Shown: positions 1 to 6,305 of the stretch, piece after piece
Position numbering within the stretch: the first letter of the stretch is position 1
How the letters are laid out: each line of letters begins with the position of its first letter
Origin: Archaeoglobaceae archaeon
Lineage (GTDB): Archaea > Halobacteriota > Archaeoglobi > Archaeoglobales > JdFR-42
Assembly: GCA_015523685.1 (NCBI GenBank)
Contig: WAJW01000205.1
Coordinates: forward strand, 1 to 6,631
Direction: 5' to 3'
Length of the DNA stretch: 6,631 bases
Translations under genes and position numbers: made by a program
Notes under the pieces: generated by a model
The model's database searches: none
What the model was told of the DNA's origin: nothing
The model's input: only the letters and a program-made list of their open reading frames with translations

Positions 1-999
1 GGTACAACTCTCTCCCCCGGACTCATCGATTCTCACGTACATCCGGTTCTGGGTGATTTCACCCCCAGACAGAAAACCCTTGATTACATTGACAGCTCTC
101 TGAATGGAGGGGTCACAACCATGATATCAGCAGGAGAAGCCCACACACCCGGCAGACCACGGGATGTTGCGGGTGTGAAAGCCCTTGCAATCCTTGCAAA
201 AAAGAGCTTCGAGAATCACAGACCGGGTGGAGTTAAGGTGCATGCTGGCGCCCTGATCCTGGAAAAAGGACTCGAGGAGAAGGATTTCAGAGAAGTTGCT
301 CAGGAAGGCGTGTGGCTCGTTGGGGAGATAGGGCTGGGAAGTGTGTTCAGACCTGAAGATGCAGTACCTCTCGTGAATCATGCAAGGAAATACGGAATGA
401 AGGTTCTCATGCATACCGGTGGAACTTCAATTCCCGGAAGTACAACTGTCACCGCAGATGACGTTATGGAGATAAGTCCGGATGTTGTTTCTCACGTTAA
501 CGGTGGCCCCACAGCCATTTCAATTGATGACTGCATGAGACTTGTGGATGAAACAGATTTGCCACTGGAATTCGTTCACTGCGGAAATCCAAAAGTGATG
601 CTTGAAGTGCTCAAAGCCGTGATGGAAAAGAACGAATTGAACAGAATAGTTGTGGGAAACGATGCTCCATCCGGAACAGGAGTCATACCGCTGGGAATAC
701 TGAGAGTTCTGTGCCTCATGTCATCTGTTGGTGGTCTGAGTGGTGCACAGGCAGTTGCGTGTGCAACAGGAAACACTGCTGAAGTTTTTGAACTCAATAC
801 AGGAAAGATCGAACCGGGAAAAGAGGCGGACATTGTTCTGATGGATGCTCCCTTGGGGAGTGTGGCCGGCAGTGCAGCTGAAGCCATAGAGGTGGGAGAC
901 ATTCCGGGTATATCGCTTGTCATGATAGACGGGGTTATCAGAGTTGTTAAAAGCAGAAATACACCCCCACCGAAGAGAATGGTTGAAATAACAAAATGA
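1..999 (+). CDS. ena: Enamidase-like metal-dependent amidohydrolase (5' end outside window)
   Basis: Enamidase hydrolyses the cyclic enamide 1,4,5,6-tetrahydro-6-oxonicotinate to 2-formylglutarate and ammonia in nicotinate fermentation; it is a cytoplasmic binuclear-metal amidohydrolase. The frame is open from base 1, so the first ATG in the window (121) is internal: codons 1-40 already hold the metal-binding HxH of the PGLIDSHVHP motif (visible residues His12, His14). The other expected ligands are present: bridging Glu109 (GEIGLGS), His138 (LMHTGG), His165 (SHVNGGP) and Asp221 (GNDAPSG). The C-terminal part (GKEADIVLMD, PLGSVA, GDIPGIS, KSRNTPP) matches what I recall of Eubacterium barkeri enamidase closely, beyond general dihydroorotase or hydantoinase similarity. 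332 residues are visible; family members are about 380-390, so roughly 50 N-terminal residues lie to the left. It sits directly upstream of the DapA-like gene, with only 12 nt between them. Substrate assignment is by similarity; a related cyclic amide is possible. Confidence 0.88.
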   Translation, partial: GTTLSPGLIDSHVHPVLGDFTPRQKTLDYIDSSLNGGVTTMISAGEAHTPGRPRDVAGVKALAILAKKSFENHRPGGVKVHAGALILEKGLEEKDFREVAQEGVWLVGEIGLGSVFRPEDAVPLVNHARKYGMKVLMHTGGTSIPGSTTVTADDVMEISPDVVSHVNGGPTAISIDDCMRLVDETDLPLEFVHCGNPKVMLEVLKAVMEKNELNRIVVGNDAPSGTGVIPLGILRVLCLMSSVGGLSGAQAVACATGNTAEVFELNTGKIEPGKEADIVLMDAPLGSVAGSAAEAIEVGDIPGISLVMIDGVIRVVKSRNTPPPKRMVEITK

Positions 1000-1005
1000 G
1001 GAGGT
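999..1005 (+). promoter_or_regulatory. Shine-Dalgarno of the DapA-like gene
   Basis: AGGAGGT starts on the last base of the enamidase stop codon and lies 6 nt before the ATG at 1012. It is the strongest ribosome-binding site in the window and fixes that start. Its overlap with the upstream stop suggests co-transcription and coupled translation of the two + strand genes. Confidence 0.85.
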
Positions 1006-1011
1006 AGATAG

Positions 1012-1893
1012 ATGAAAATAACTCATGGAGTGATGGGATCTCTCGTAACACCTTTTAAAGATGGAGAACTTGATGAGGAGAGCCTGAAAAATCTCGTTGG
1101 ATTTCTGCTGGAGAAGGACGTGGACAGCATCTCAACAACCCTTCCAACTGGAGAGGTCACAAGTCTCAGTTTCGATGAAATAAAGAGGGTTATAGAGATA
1201 GCTGTTGATGAGGCAGGAGGTAAAGTCCCCGTATGTGCTGGAACAGGATGGAGTACAACCAGAGAAACGATAATGCTGAGCAAATTTGCGGAAGATGCAG
1301 GTGCAGATGCAGTTATGCCCGTTGTGCCCTTTTTTGTGAGACCCATGAACAAGGGTATTGTGGAGCATTTCAGAAGAGTTGCAGAGTCAGTAAACATCCC
1401 TGTGATTATCTACAACGGCCCGGGGAGGGCGGGGGTGAATCTTGACCCGTCTGTTGTGAAAGAACTTCTTCCGGTCGATGGGATAGTGGGTGTCAAAGAA
1501 ACGAACAGGGAGATGGGACAGGTGTACAGGGTGATTCAGCTGACTTCAGGTAAAATTGACGTGATGCAGGGATGGGAGGATCTCTATCTCCCCTCACTTG
1601 CCCTTGGAGCAACCGGAATAGTTTCCGTCGCTGCCAGCATAATCGGAAAGGATCTGGCAAAGCTCCACAGATACTTCATGGAAGGAGATGTCGACAGGGC
1701 GAAAGAAATCCACTACAGAATACTCCCTGTTGTTGACGCTCTTTTTACGGAATCAAATCCCGTTCCCCTGAAAGAAGCACTGTACATGATGGGGGTTATA
1801 GACTCTCCTGAAGTAAGGCTACCCCTTCTGCCCATCTCTGATGAAAACAGGAACAGGCTGAAGCAGGCCCTTGAATCGGGAGGATATCTCTAA
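1012..1893 (+). CDS. DapA/NAL-superfamily Schiff-base lyase or aldolase, non-canonical
   Basis: A complete 293-residue member of the dihydrodipicolinate synthase / N-acetylneuraminate lyase TIM-barrel superfamily, whose members form a lysine Schiff base with a 2-oxo acid. The Schiff-base lysine is Lys162 (GVKETN), the catalytic tyrosine Tyr134 (IIYNGPGR), and the carboxylate-binding arginine of DHDPS is kept as Arg139. The conserved SNPVPLKEAL and LPLLPIS segments near the C-terminus also fit. Against E. coli DapA two proton-relay residues differ: the GTTGE motif reads LPTGE (residues 44-48, Thr44 replaced by Pro45), and Tyr107 is Phe108 (PFFVRP). It is therefore probably not the lysine-biosynthesis enzyme. 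It follows the enamidase gene by 12 nt, which points to a catabolic aldolase or lyase acting on a carboxylated aldehyde or 2-oxo acid; the substrate is unknown. The start is set by a strong Shine-Dalgarno. Confidence 0.85.
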   Translation: MKITHGVMGSLVTPFKDGELDEESLKNLVGFLLEKDVDSISTTLPTGEVTSLSFDEIKRVIEIAVDEAGGKVPVCAGTGWSTTRETIMLSKFAEDAGADAVMPVVPFFVRPMNKGIVEHFRRVAESVNIPVIIYNGPGRAGVNLDPSVVKELLPVDGIVGVKETNREMGQVYRVIQLTSGKIDVMQGWEDLYLPSLALGATGIVSVAASIIGKDLAKLHRYFMEGDVDRAKEIHYRILPVVDALFTESNPVPLKEALYMMGVIDSPEVRLPLLPISDENRNRLKQALESGGYL

Positions 1894-2765
1894 TACAACA
1901 CATTAAACCTTTTTTTTATTCTGATTCTATTTTTTTCGATATTTCTGAAGGCCACAAAATTCCTCAGTTTTATGATAGCCGTGACATCAAGCCTTTCCGC
2001 CATCTCCAGACCGTTTCTGATGGCATCCCTTATCTCTCCCTCATCCAGATCTCCCACCTGAACAACAACCTCCATTCCGGGTATGTCTGTATCGGGATAT
2101 ATGCTCTCTGCCATTGCCTTAACAATCTCTCCGGATTCTGTTATAACAGAATTCCCCACGGCTGTTGCACATGCATCCGCTATGGATGCTGATTCACATA
2201 CACAGGTAACGCCATCAGCAATCCCCCTCGTGAAACTCCTTCCCCCAAATCCGCTTGTACATATTCCATACATCCCACCATCAAGCCTCAATTTTCCATA
2301 AAACTCTCCCCTGCCATCTCTAAGTCCAATATCTGCCTCTCTGATCTTCATTGCAATATCTCCGTAGTTATTGACTATTATCTCATCCGCCCCAGCCTCA
2401 TCTTCAAGATAACCGAGCATGACCTCAGCAATGCTTCCCGCCACTGAAGCCATGGGTGTGAGCATTTCTCCTGAAATTCTGGAGATAGCACGTGATGAGT
2501 TCACCATCAGCTTTACAACACGGGGAAGATCATCAATGGAATTCTTTTCAGAAACAAAACCATAAACAAGCTTTTTCATTGAAGATACTTCTTCCAGGGT
2601 CTTTACAGCCTTTTTTACTGTTCGTTCTACGATATACTTATTATCAAAAACATTCAAACCCTCCTTTCTTGCGGTTATGACAAGTCCCATCGGTCCGAGA
2701 TATACATGCAGTCTTCCCCGTTTATCCAGAAAGTAGTTCAGATCAGGGTACCCACTCGATATCAT
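1890..2765 (-). CDS. UPF0280 family protein (ApbE-like superfamily)
   Basis: I recognise the UPF0280 family, conserved in methanogens and many anaerobes and related in fold to ApbE flavin transferases; its biochemical role is not established. Family blocks seen: MASVAGSIAE (residues 105-114), VNNYGDIA (131-138, where Tyr stands in a usually Gly-Gly-Asp position), GICTSGFGGRSFTRGIAD (167-184), and ASIADACATAVGN (193-205). There is no signal peptide or membrane segment. At 291 residues it is longer than the usual ~240, with about 25 extra residues at the front and a basic Lys/Arg-rich tail. The ATG lies inside the last codons of the Hnr gene (23-nt overlap) and lacks a clear Shine-Dalgarno, so coupled translation is likely; Met26 is a less likely alternative start. 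Position directly after the 6-hydroxynicotinate reductase gene suggests a role in maturing or assisting that enzyme, perhaps through flavin handling. That role is inference. Confidence 0.85.
   Translation of the reverse strand: MISSGYPDLNYFLDKRGRLHVYLGPMGLVITARKEGLNVFDNKYIVERTVKKAVKTLEEVSSMKKLVYGFVSEKNSIDDLPRVVKLMVNSSRAISRISGEMLTPMASVAGSIAEVMLGYLEDEAGADEIIVNNYGDIAMKIREADIGLRDGRGEFYGKLRLDGGMYGICTSGFGGRSFTRGIADGVTCVCESASIADACATAVGNSVITESGEIVKAMAESIYPDTDIPGMEVVVQVGDLDEGEIRDAIRNGLEMAERLDVTAIIKLRNFVAFRNIEKNRIRIKKRFNVLY
1910..1936 (+). terminator. Oligo-T terminator for the rightward enamidase/DapA-like transcript
   Basis: Two T runs on the + strand, eight T at 1910-1917 and seven T at 1930-1936, begin 17 nt after the DapA-like stop codon. 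Archaeal RNA polymerase terminates at oligo-T on the non-template strand without needing a hairpin, and I see no convincing stem here. The tract lies inside the 3' end of the UPF0280 gene, where it encodes its Lys/Arg/Asn/Phe-rich C-terminus on the other strand. Confidence 0.55.
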
Positions 2766-4467
2766 GCTTTTTTATAAATTCGCTGAAAGATACTATCCTG
2801 TCCATATAACCCCCTATACTTCTGTAAACCTCCTCTGTCATCGTGTATTCCATGGGAGCAACGGTTGCAGGAGTGGGTACATATGTAAAGGGATCCTTTC
2901 CAGCCACCTCTTCCACGTTAACGAAGAAATTTATTCCCCCACCCGGCATTACCGTCGCTCTGGCCCCTCCCACGGTTATGGTTATATCACCCCTGTGAAC
3001 CGCCTCAGTAACCCTCAACGGATATCTCGCAACCCCTGTCCTTGCACTCCCTCCAACTCCCCCGAAGTAAAGGGCTGAAACTCTCGATTTCTCACAGTTC
3101 CGGGAGATCTCCTTTACCAGGTTTTCTGCATCCTCCCCTGGTTCGATCTCTTTGAGTGAATGCCCCTCAAGTTTTAACATGTGGAGATTTTCCCCTGTTG
3201 TGTCTGTTATCATTATTCTCATCCCATCTCTGGCAATGCTGAAATCAATGCTTCTGATGGCATCTTCAGGATCCCTCACACTTGTCCCTCCGATTCCATC
3301 TCCGTGATCCCCAAAATACCTCCCATCGGTACTCTTCACCCCATGAGGTACTATACCCGAGTATTTCAGACCGAGATATTTTCCGGCAGAATGTTCCGTG
3401 AGCAATCCCGTTATGTGGGAATCAAGCACGATTACCTCATCTGCAACTCTCATAAACTTCTCCGCAAACATGGCTATAACAGCACTCCCACACCCGAGCC
3501 TCATCTTCCGGATGGTCTTTCCATTGATAACGGGTGGATCACCTGTTTTCACCCTGACCCTTGCTTTTCCAACCCTCAGTTCTACTTCCCTTCCATTGGC
3601 TATATCCACAATGGTTCTTGCTGCCGTAACTCCGTTCTTTCCCTGTAACACATTAACCCCGCCTATATCTATCATTTTAGAGCCATATTCTTCCGTTATA
3701 ACCATCCCAATTTTTTTTCCATCCCTGTAGACCGCAGTACCTTCCTGCCCGATGTACTCGTCGGTATCAACTTTCAGTCTGAGGTGGCTGAAACTAAGAG
3801 GGGTTGCAGAAACCACCGTCACGGTGTCGGTGCCATCTATATCATCTTCTACTATGACGGGAGCGGGAACAAAGCATGGCTGGGTATTCCCTGCTCCAAC
3901 ACCCGTGAGAAGGGGAATCTTCCTGCCCTTTATGGCCGTTATGCCCCTTGAGAGAACAATCTGACCCTTTTCGTTCTTATATCTCAGACATGCTCCCCTC
4001 TCTCCTTCAGGAATGATGCAGTTAACTGGACATGACGTGCATACAGCCCCGGAGGACGGCTTCACAGAAATTGCTTCTCTCGGGCACACCTTCTCACAAA
4101 CTCCGCATGAGACGCATTTCGAAATACTGACTATCGCAATGTCATCAAGCTTTATTGCTTTTTTCGGACATTCCTTAACACAAATCCCGCAGGCAGTGCA
4201 TCTCTCATTCACCTCTGCAACCCCACCTCCGATGGGAGGAACAACCACTACGGAATCATCTTCTTCAAGGACAACTTTCTCGTAATTATCCCAGACAGAC
4301 CTTCCATTTACAAGAATCATTATCTGGAGTCCCCTGTTAAAAATATCATATTCCTGTATGAGGTAATCCACAAGATCCTTTACAGTAGGCCCTGATAGCT
4401 CAACATCCTCATACTCCTTTCCCGTTATATCTCTCACATTCGCGAGATACTTCACTCTTATTCTCAT
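2743..4467 (-). CDS. hnr: 6-hydroxynicotinate reductase-like iron-sulfur protein with N-terminal MoaD-like domain
   Basis: In Eubacterium barkeri, 6-hydroxynicotinate reductase uses reduced ferredoxin to turn 6-hydroxynicotinate into 1,4,5,6-tetrahydro-6-oxonicotinate. Domains in order: residues 1-82, a MoaD/ThiS-like beta-grasp domain (MRIRVKYLANVRDITG, ILVNGR, DDSVVVVPPIGGG); residues 88-135, a 2[4Fe-4S] ferredoxin domain (Cys90/93/96/100 and Cys118/121/124/128); a further cysteine set Cys143/146/150/160; then the Hnr-type body with FVPAPVIVEDDI, EHSAGKYLG, GGVGGSARTG, MPGGGINFFVN and YVPTPATVAPMEYTMT near the C-terminus. I assign Hnr from the body and the C-terminal PAPATVAPMEYTM-type signature as I recall the family, and from the enamidase nearby. 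The MoaD-like domain is not part of the E. barkeri enzyme as I know it. The start overlaps the AOR stop as ATGA, with only a weak Shine-Dalgarno. Probably cytoplasmic; the exact heterocycle reduced is unproven. Confidence 0.85.
   Translation of the reverse strand: MRIRVKYLANVRDITGKEYEDVELSGPTVKDLVDYLIQEYDIFNRGLQIMILVNGRSVWDNYEKVVLEEDDSVVVVPPIGGGVAEVNERCTACGICVKECPKKAIKLDDIAIVSISKCVSCGVCEKVCPREAISVKPSSGAVCTSCPVNCIIPEGERGACLRYKNEKGQIVLSRGITAIKGRKIPLLTGVGAGNTQPCFVPAPVIVEDDIDGTDTVTVVSATPLSFSHLRLKVDTDEYIGQEGTAVYRDGKKIGMVITEEYGSKMIDIGGVNVLQGKNGVTAARTIVDIANGREVELRVGKARVRVKTGDPPVINGKTIRKMRLGCGSAVIAMFAEKFMRVADEVIVLDSHITGLLTEHSAGKYLGLKYSGIVPHGVKSTDGRYFGDHGDGIGGTSVRDPEDAIRSIDFSIARDGMRIMITDTTGENLHMLKLEGHSLKEIEPGEDAENLVKEISRNCEKSRVSALYFGGVGGSARTGVARYPLRVTEAVHRGDITITVGGARATVMPGGGINFFVNVEEVAGKDPFTYVPTPATVAPMEYTMTEEVYRSIGGYMDRIVSFSEFIKKHDIEWVP
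4210..4230 (-). promoter_or_regulatory. Possible internal translation start after the MoaD-like domain
   Basis: The codons for Gly80-Gly81 read GGAGGT, a perfect Shine-Dalgarno core (4230 to 4225). An in-frame GTG (Val86, 4212 to 4210) follows after 12 nt, just before the ferredoxin domain. A separate reductase chain without the MoaD-like part could start here. The spacing is longer than ideal, and GGA/GGT codons are expected for glycine, so this may be chance. Confidence 0.25.
4222..4467 (-). other. MoaD/ThiS-like sulfur-carrier domain fused in frame to the reductase
   Basis: Codons 1-82 of the reductase gene encode a full-size ubiquitin-like domain ending in VVPPIGGG, the place where free MoaD proteins end in Gly-Gly. 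MoaD delivers sulfur for molybdopterin, the precursor of the tungsten cofactor, and free moaD-like genes are common beside AOR genes. Here there is no stop: the chain goes straight on into the ferredoxin domain (VAEVNERCTACG), so the di-glycine is internal unless the protein is cleaved. Confidence 0.8.
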
Positions 4468-6305
4468 TTCAGTCCCAGTTCGTCAAGTTTCTCTTTCCCG
4501 GGTCTTCCCTCTTCATCCCATCCTCTCAATCTGTAATATTCATCGAGCATGGGATCAAGTTCCACAACCTGATTTTTCGCACCCTTACTCGGATTGGGCT
4601 CATGGGTATATCGCCTGGGCAGGGTATCATCCTTCCTTGTGACACCATGCCTTACGAGATACAGCCTTTCAAGATTGATTATCCTCTCTCCTATCTTCAT
4701 GAGTCTTTCCTCGGTGAAATCAATTCCGGTTGCATAGGTCATGAGATTTGCCATATGCTCCACAGAGAAGCCATAAATAAGATTTGTCATGAACTTGCAT
4801 ATTCCAAGAGAATCGGCCAGAGCAGCCACATGTTCACTCCATATAACCAGACTTGCCTTGCCCTCTATTGAAAACCTGTCTGCAGCTTTTCTTGTCCCAA
4901 ACATTTTCTCTGCTCTTTCAGGGGGGAAAGCATACTCAGCAGTTGGCAGAGCCCTGAGATGGTCTCCTCCCCTGCTTGCAACAGCATATCCCAGACCATA
5001 GGCCTTCTTTCCTCTCGGGTCAGATGCACAGTGAAGGACCCCCTTGGTATGAATGACAAATTCCTCTCCACCAAGTTTTTTAGATGCCTCGTAGGCTCCA
5101 TCCGCCAGAACGTTTCCAAACCCCTCCCTGAAAGCAATCATTTTGACAAGCTCGATGATGGTATCGCTATCTCCCCATTTCAGTTCCATGCCGGCGGTTT
5201 CTTTATCAATAACTCCTTTCTCATAAGCTTCAAGTGCCCAGCTCACCGTTCTCGATGTTGTTATCACATCGAGGCCAAGCTTATTCAGGAGGGTGTTCAG
5301 GTAGAGCACAGCCTCGGGGTCATCTATACCACATCCGGATCCAAATCCACCTGTCTGCTCATACTCTGGCCCTTCTCCATATGTTCTGTATTTTCCTTTT
5401 TTAACCGCGTAAAAATGACTGCAGTGAATGTAGCACATGAAACATCCTTTATTCTTGATGAAATAATTCTCAGTGAGATGCTCGGCACTGAGCTTTTCCG
5501 CATGTTCAAAATCCCCTCTCTGACTGTTGTAAGAATTCAGCCACCCCTGTTCATTCGCAATCATCAGAAGGGCGGGAGTCCCATATGTAGAAAGGCTCTT
5601 TGCAAGAGGATCGTTCAGTATATCCTCCTTTGTTTTCAATGCTTCCTCCAGAAACCTGTCCGGATCATAAAGCTCAACCCCCTTCGTGCCCTTCACGACC
5701 ACCGCCTTTAATTTTTTGGAGCCCATAACTGCCCCCATTCCACATTTTCCGGCAGCTCTTGAGAGGTTATTTATCACGCAGGAAGTTTTAACCAGATTCT
5801 CTCCTGCAGGACCTATGAGGAGAATCTGTACATCAACATCGGTCTCTTCTCTTAAAATCCTGTCCGATTCCCAGATATCTTTCCCCCATACATGCTCTGC
5901 AGATCTTATCTCAACGTTATCATCCTCTATGTAGACATATACCGGAGTTCTGGCCTTTCCGGTCACAACAAGATGATCATATCCCGCAAATCTGAGCTCG
6001 GGCCCAAAATGACCCCCGGAATTCCCATCACACAGCATGTTGTTTACTGGTGATTTGGCTGTTACGGTGTACCTTCCGGATGATGGTGCAAACGTTCCTG
6101 CAAGCGGACCGGTACCAACAATAAATGGATTTTCTGCATCGTATGGGTGAGTGTTTTCATCGGTTAGATCGTACAGTAATTTCGAATTTCCACCACGCCC
6201 TCCAAGAAAATTCAGTTTCAGATCACGAGGGGTTGGAACCGATTTCGAAAGATTATCTGAAAGATCAATTTTCAGTATGTTCCCACTCCATCCGTAATCG
6301 GTCAT
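4464..6305 (-). CDS. Aldehyde:ferredoxin oxidoreductase (AOR) family tungsten/molybdenum enzyme
   Basis: AOR-family enzymes oxidise aldehydes to acids, or in the BamB branch take part in aromatic-ring reduction, using a bis-pterin W or Mo centre and one [4Fe-4S] cluster. The full 613-residue length fits (Pyrococcus AOR is about 605). The start MTDYGWSGNILKIDLS is typical of the family. Cluster ligands are Cys288, Cys291, Cys295 (CFMCYIHC) and Cys503 (DSLGIC), in the classic spacing. Pterin-binding segments include GGRGG (35-39), DGNSGG (93-98) and DPRGK (429-433); His449 (GGDHLR) is the likely catalytic histidine, and Glu311/Glu314 (GEGPEYE) lie in the catalytic-loop region. The C-terminal motif usually reading about FNxREG is changed to LYLVRHG (548-554). 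No signal peptide: cytoplasmic. Its start overlaps the HycB-like gene as ATGA, with GGGGTGAT (6316 to 6309) just upstream as a ribosome-binding site, and its stop overlaps the reductase start as ATGA. Substrate unknown; 2-formylglutarate is a candidate by context. Confidence 0.93.
   Translation of the reverse strand: MTDYGWSGNILKIDLSDNLSKSVPTPRDLKLNFLGGRGGNSKLLYDLTDENTHPYDAENPFIVGTGPLAGTFAPSSGRYTVTAKSPVNNMLCDGNSGGHFGPELRFAGYDHLVVTGKARTPVYVYIEDDNVEIRSAEHVWGKDIWESDRILREETDVDVQILLIGPAGENLVKTSCVINNLSRAAGKCGMGAVMGSKKLKAVVVKGTKGVELYDPDRFLEEALKTKEDILNDPLAKSLSTYGTPALLMIANEQGWLNSYNSQRGDFEHAEKLSAEHLTENYFIKNKGCFMCYIHCSHFYAVKKGKYRTYGEGPEYEQTGGFGSGCGIDDPEAVLYLNTLLNKLGLDVITTSRTVSWALEAYEKGVIDKETAGMELKWGDSDTIIELVKMIAFREGFGNVLADGAYEASKKLGGEEFVIHTKGVLHCASDPRGKKAYGLGYAVASRGGDHLRALPTAEYAFPPERAEKMFGTRKAADRFSIEGKASLVIWSEHVAALADSLGICKFMTNLIYGFSVEHMANLMTYATGIDFTEERLMKIGERIINLERLYLVRHGVTRKDDTLPRRYTHEPNPSKGAKNQVVELDPMLDEYYRLRGWDEEGRPGKEKLDELGLK

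Noticed and set aside
121..999. ATG at 121 as the start of the amidohydrolase
   Set aside because: The frame is open to base 1, and the essential HxH metal motif lies upstream of this ATG.
1012..1893. Calling the lyase dapA (4-hydroxy-tetrahydrodipicolinate synthase)
   Set aside because: Two proton-relay positions differ from the canonical enzyme and the neighbours are catabolic, so only superfamily membership is claimed.
1930..1936. Classical bacterial hairpin terminator between the convergent genes
   Set aside because: The T runs are there but I find no GC-rich inverted repeat before them; only an archaeal oligo-T terminator is supported.
2770..2780. AATTTATAAA on the - strand as a TATA box for the UPF0280 gene
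   Set aside because: It sits only about 6-15 nt before the ATG, too close for a promoter serving that start, is inside the reductase gene, and is expected by chance in A/T-rich codons.
3181..3730. Overlapping + strand open frames of 110-155 codons opposite the reductase gene
   Set aside because: Antisense to a strongly supported gene, no ribosome-binding site that I can see, and low-complexity Ser/Pro/Thr-rich translations typical of shadow frames.
4959..5711. 250-codon open frame on the + strand opposite the AOR gene
   Set aside because: It lies wholly antisense to a clear AOR coding region, its translation has no recognisable domain, and its composition looks like a shadow of the opposite strand.
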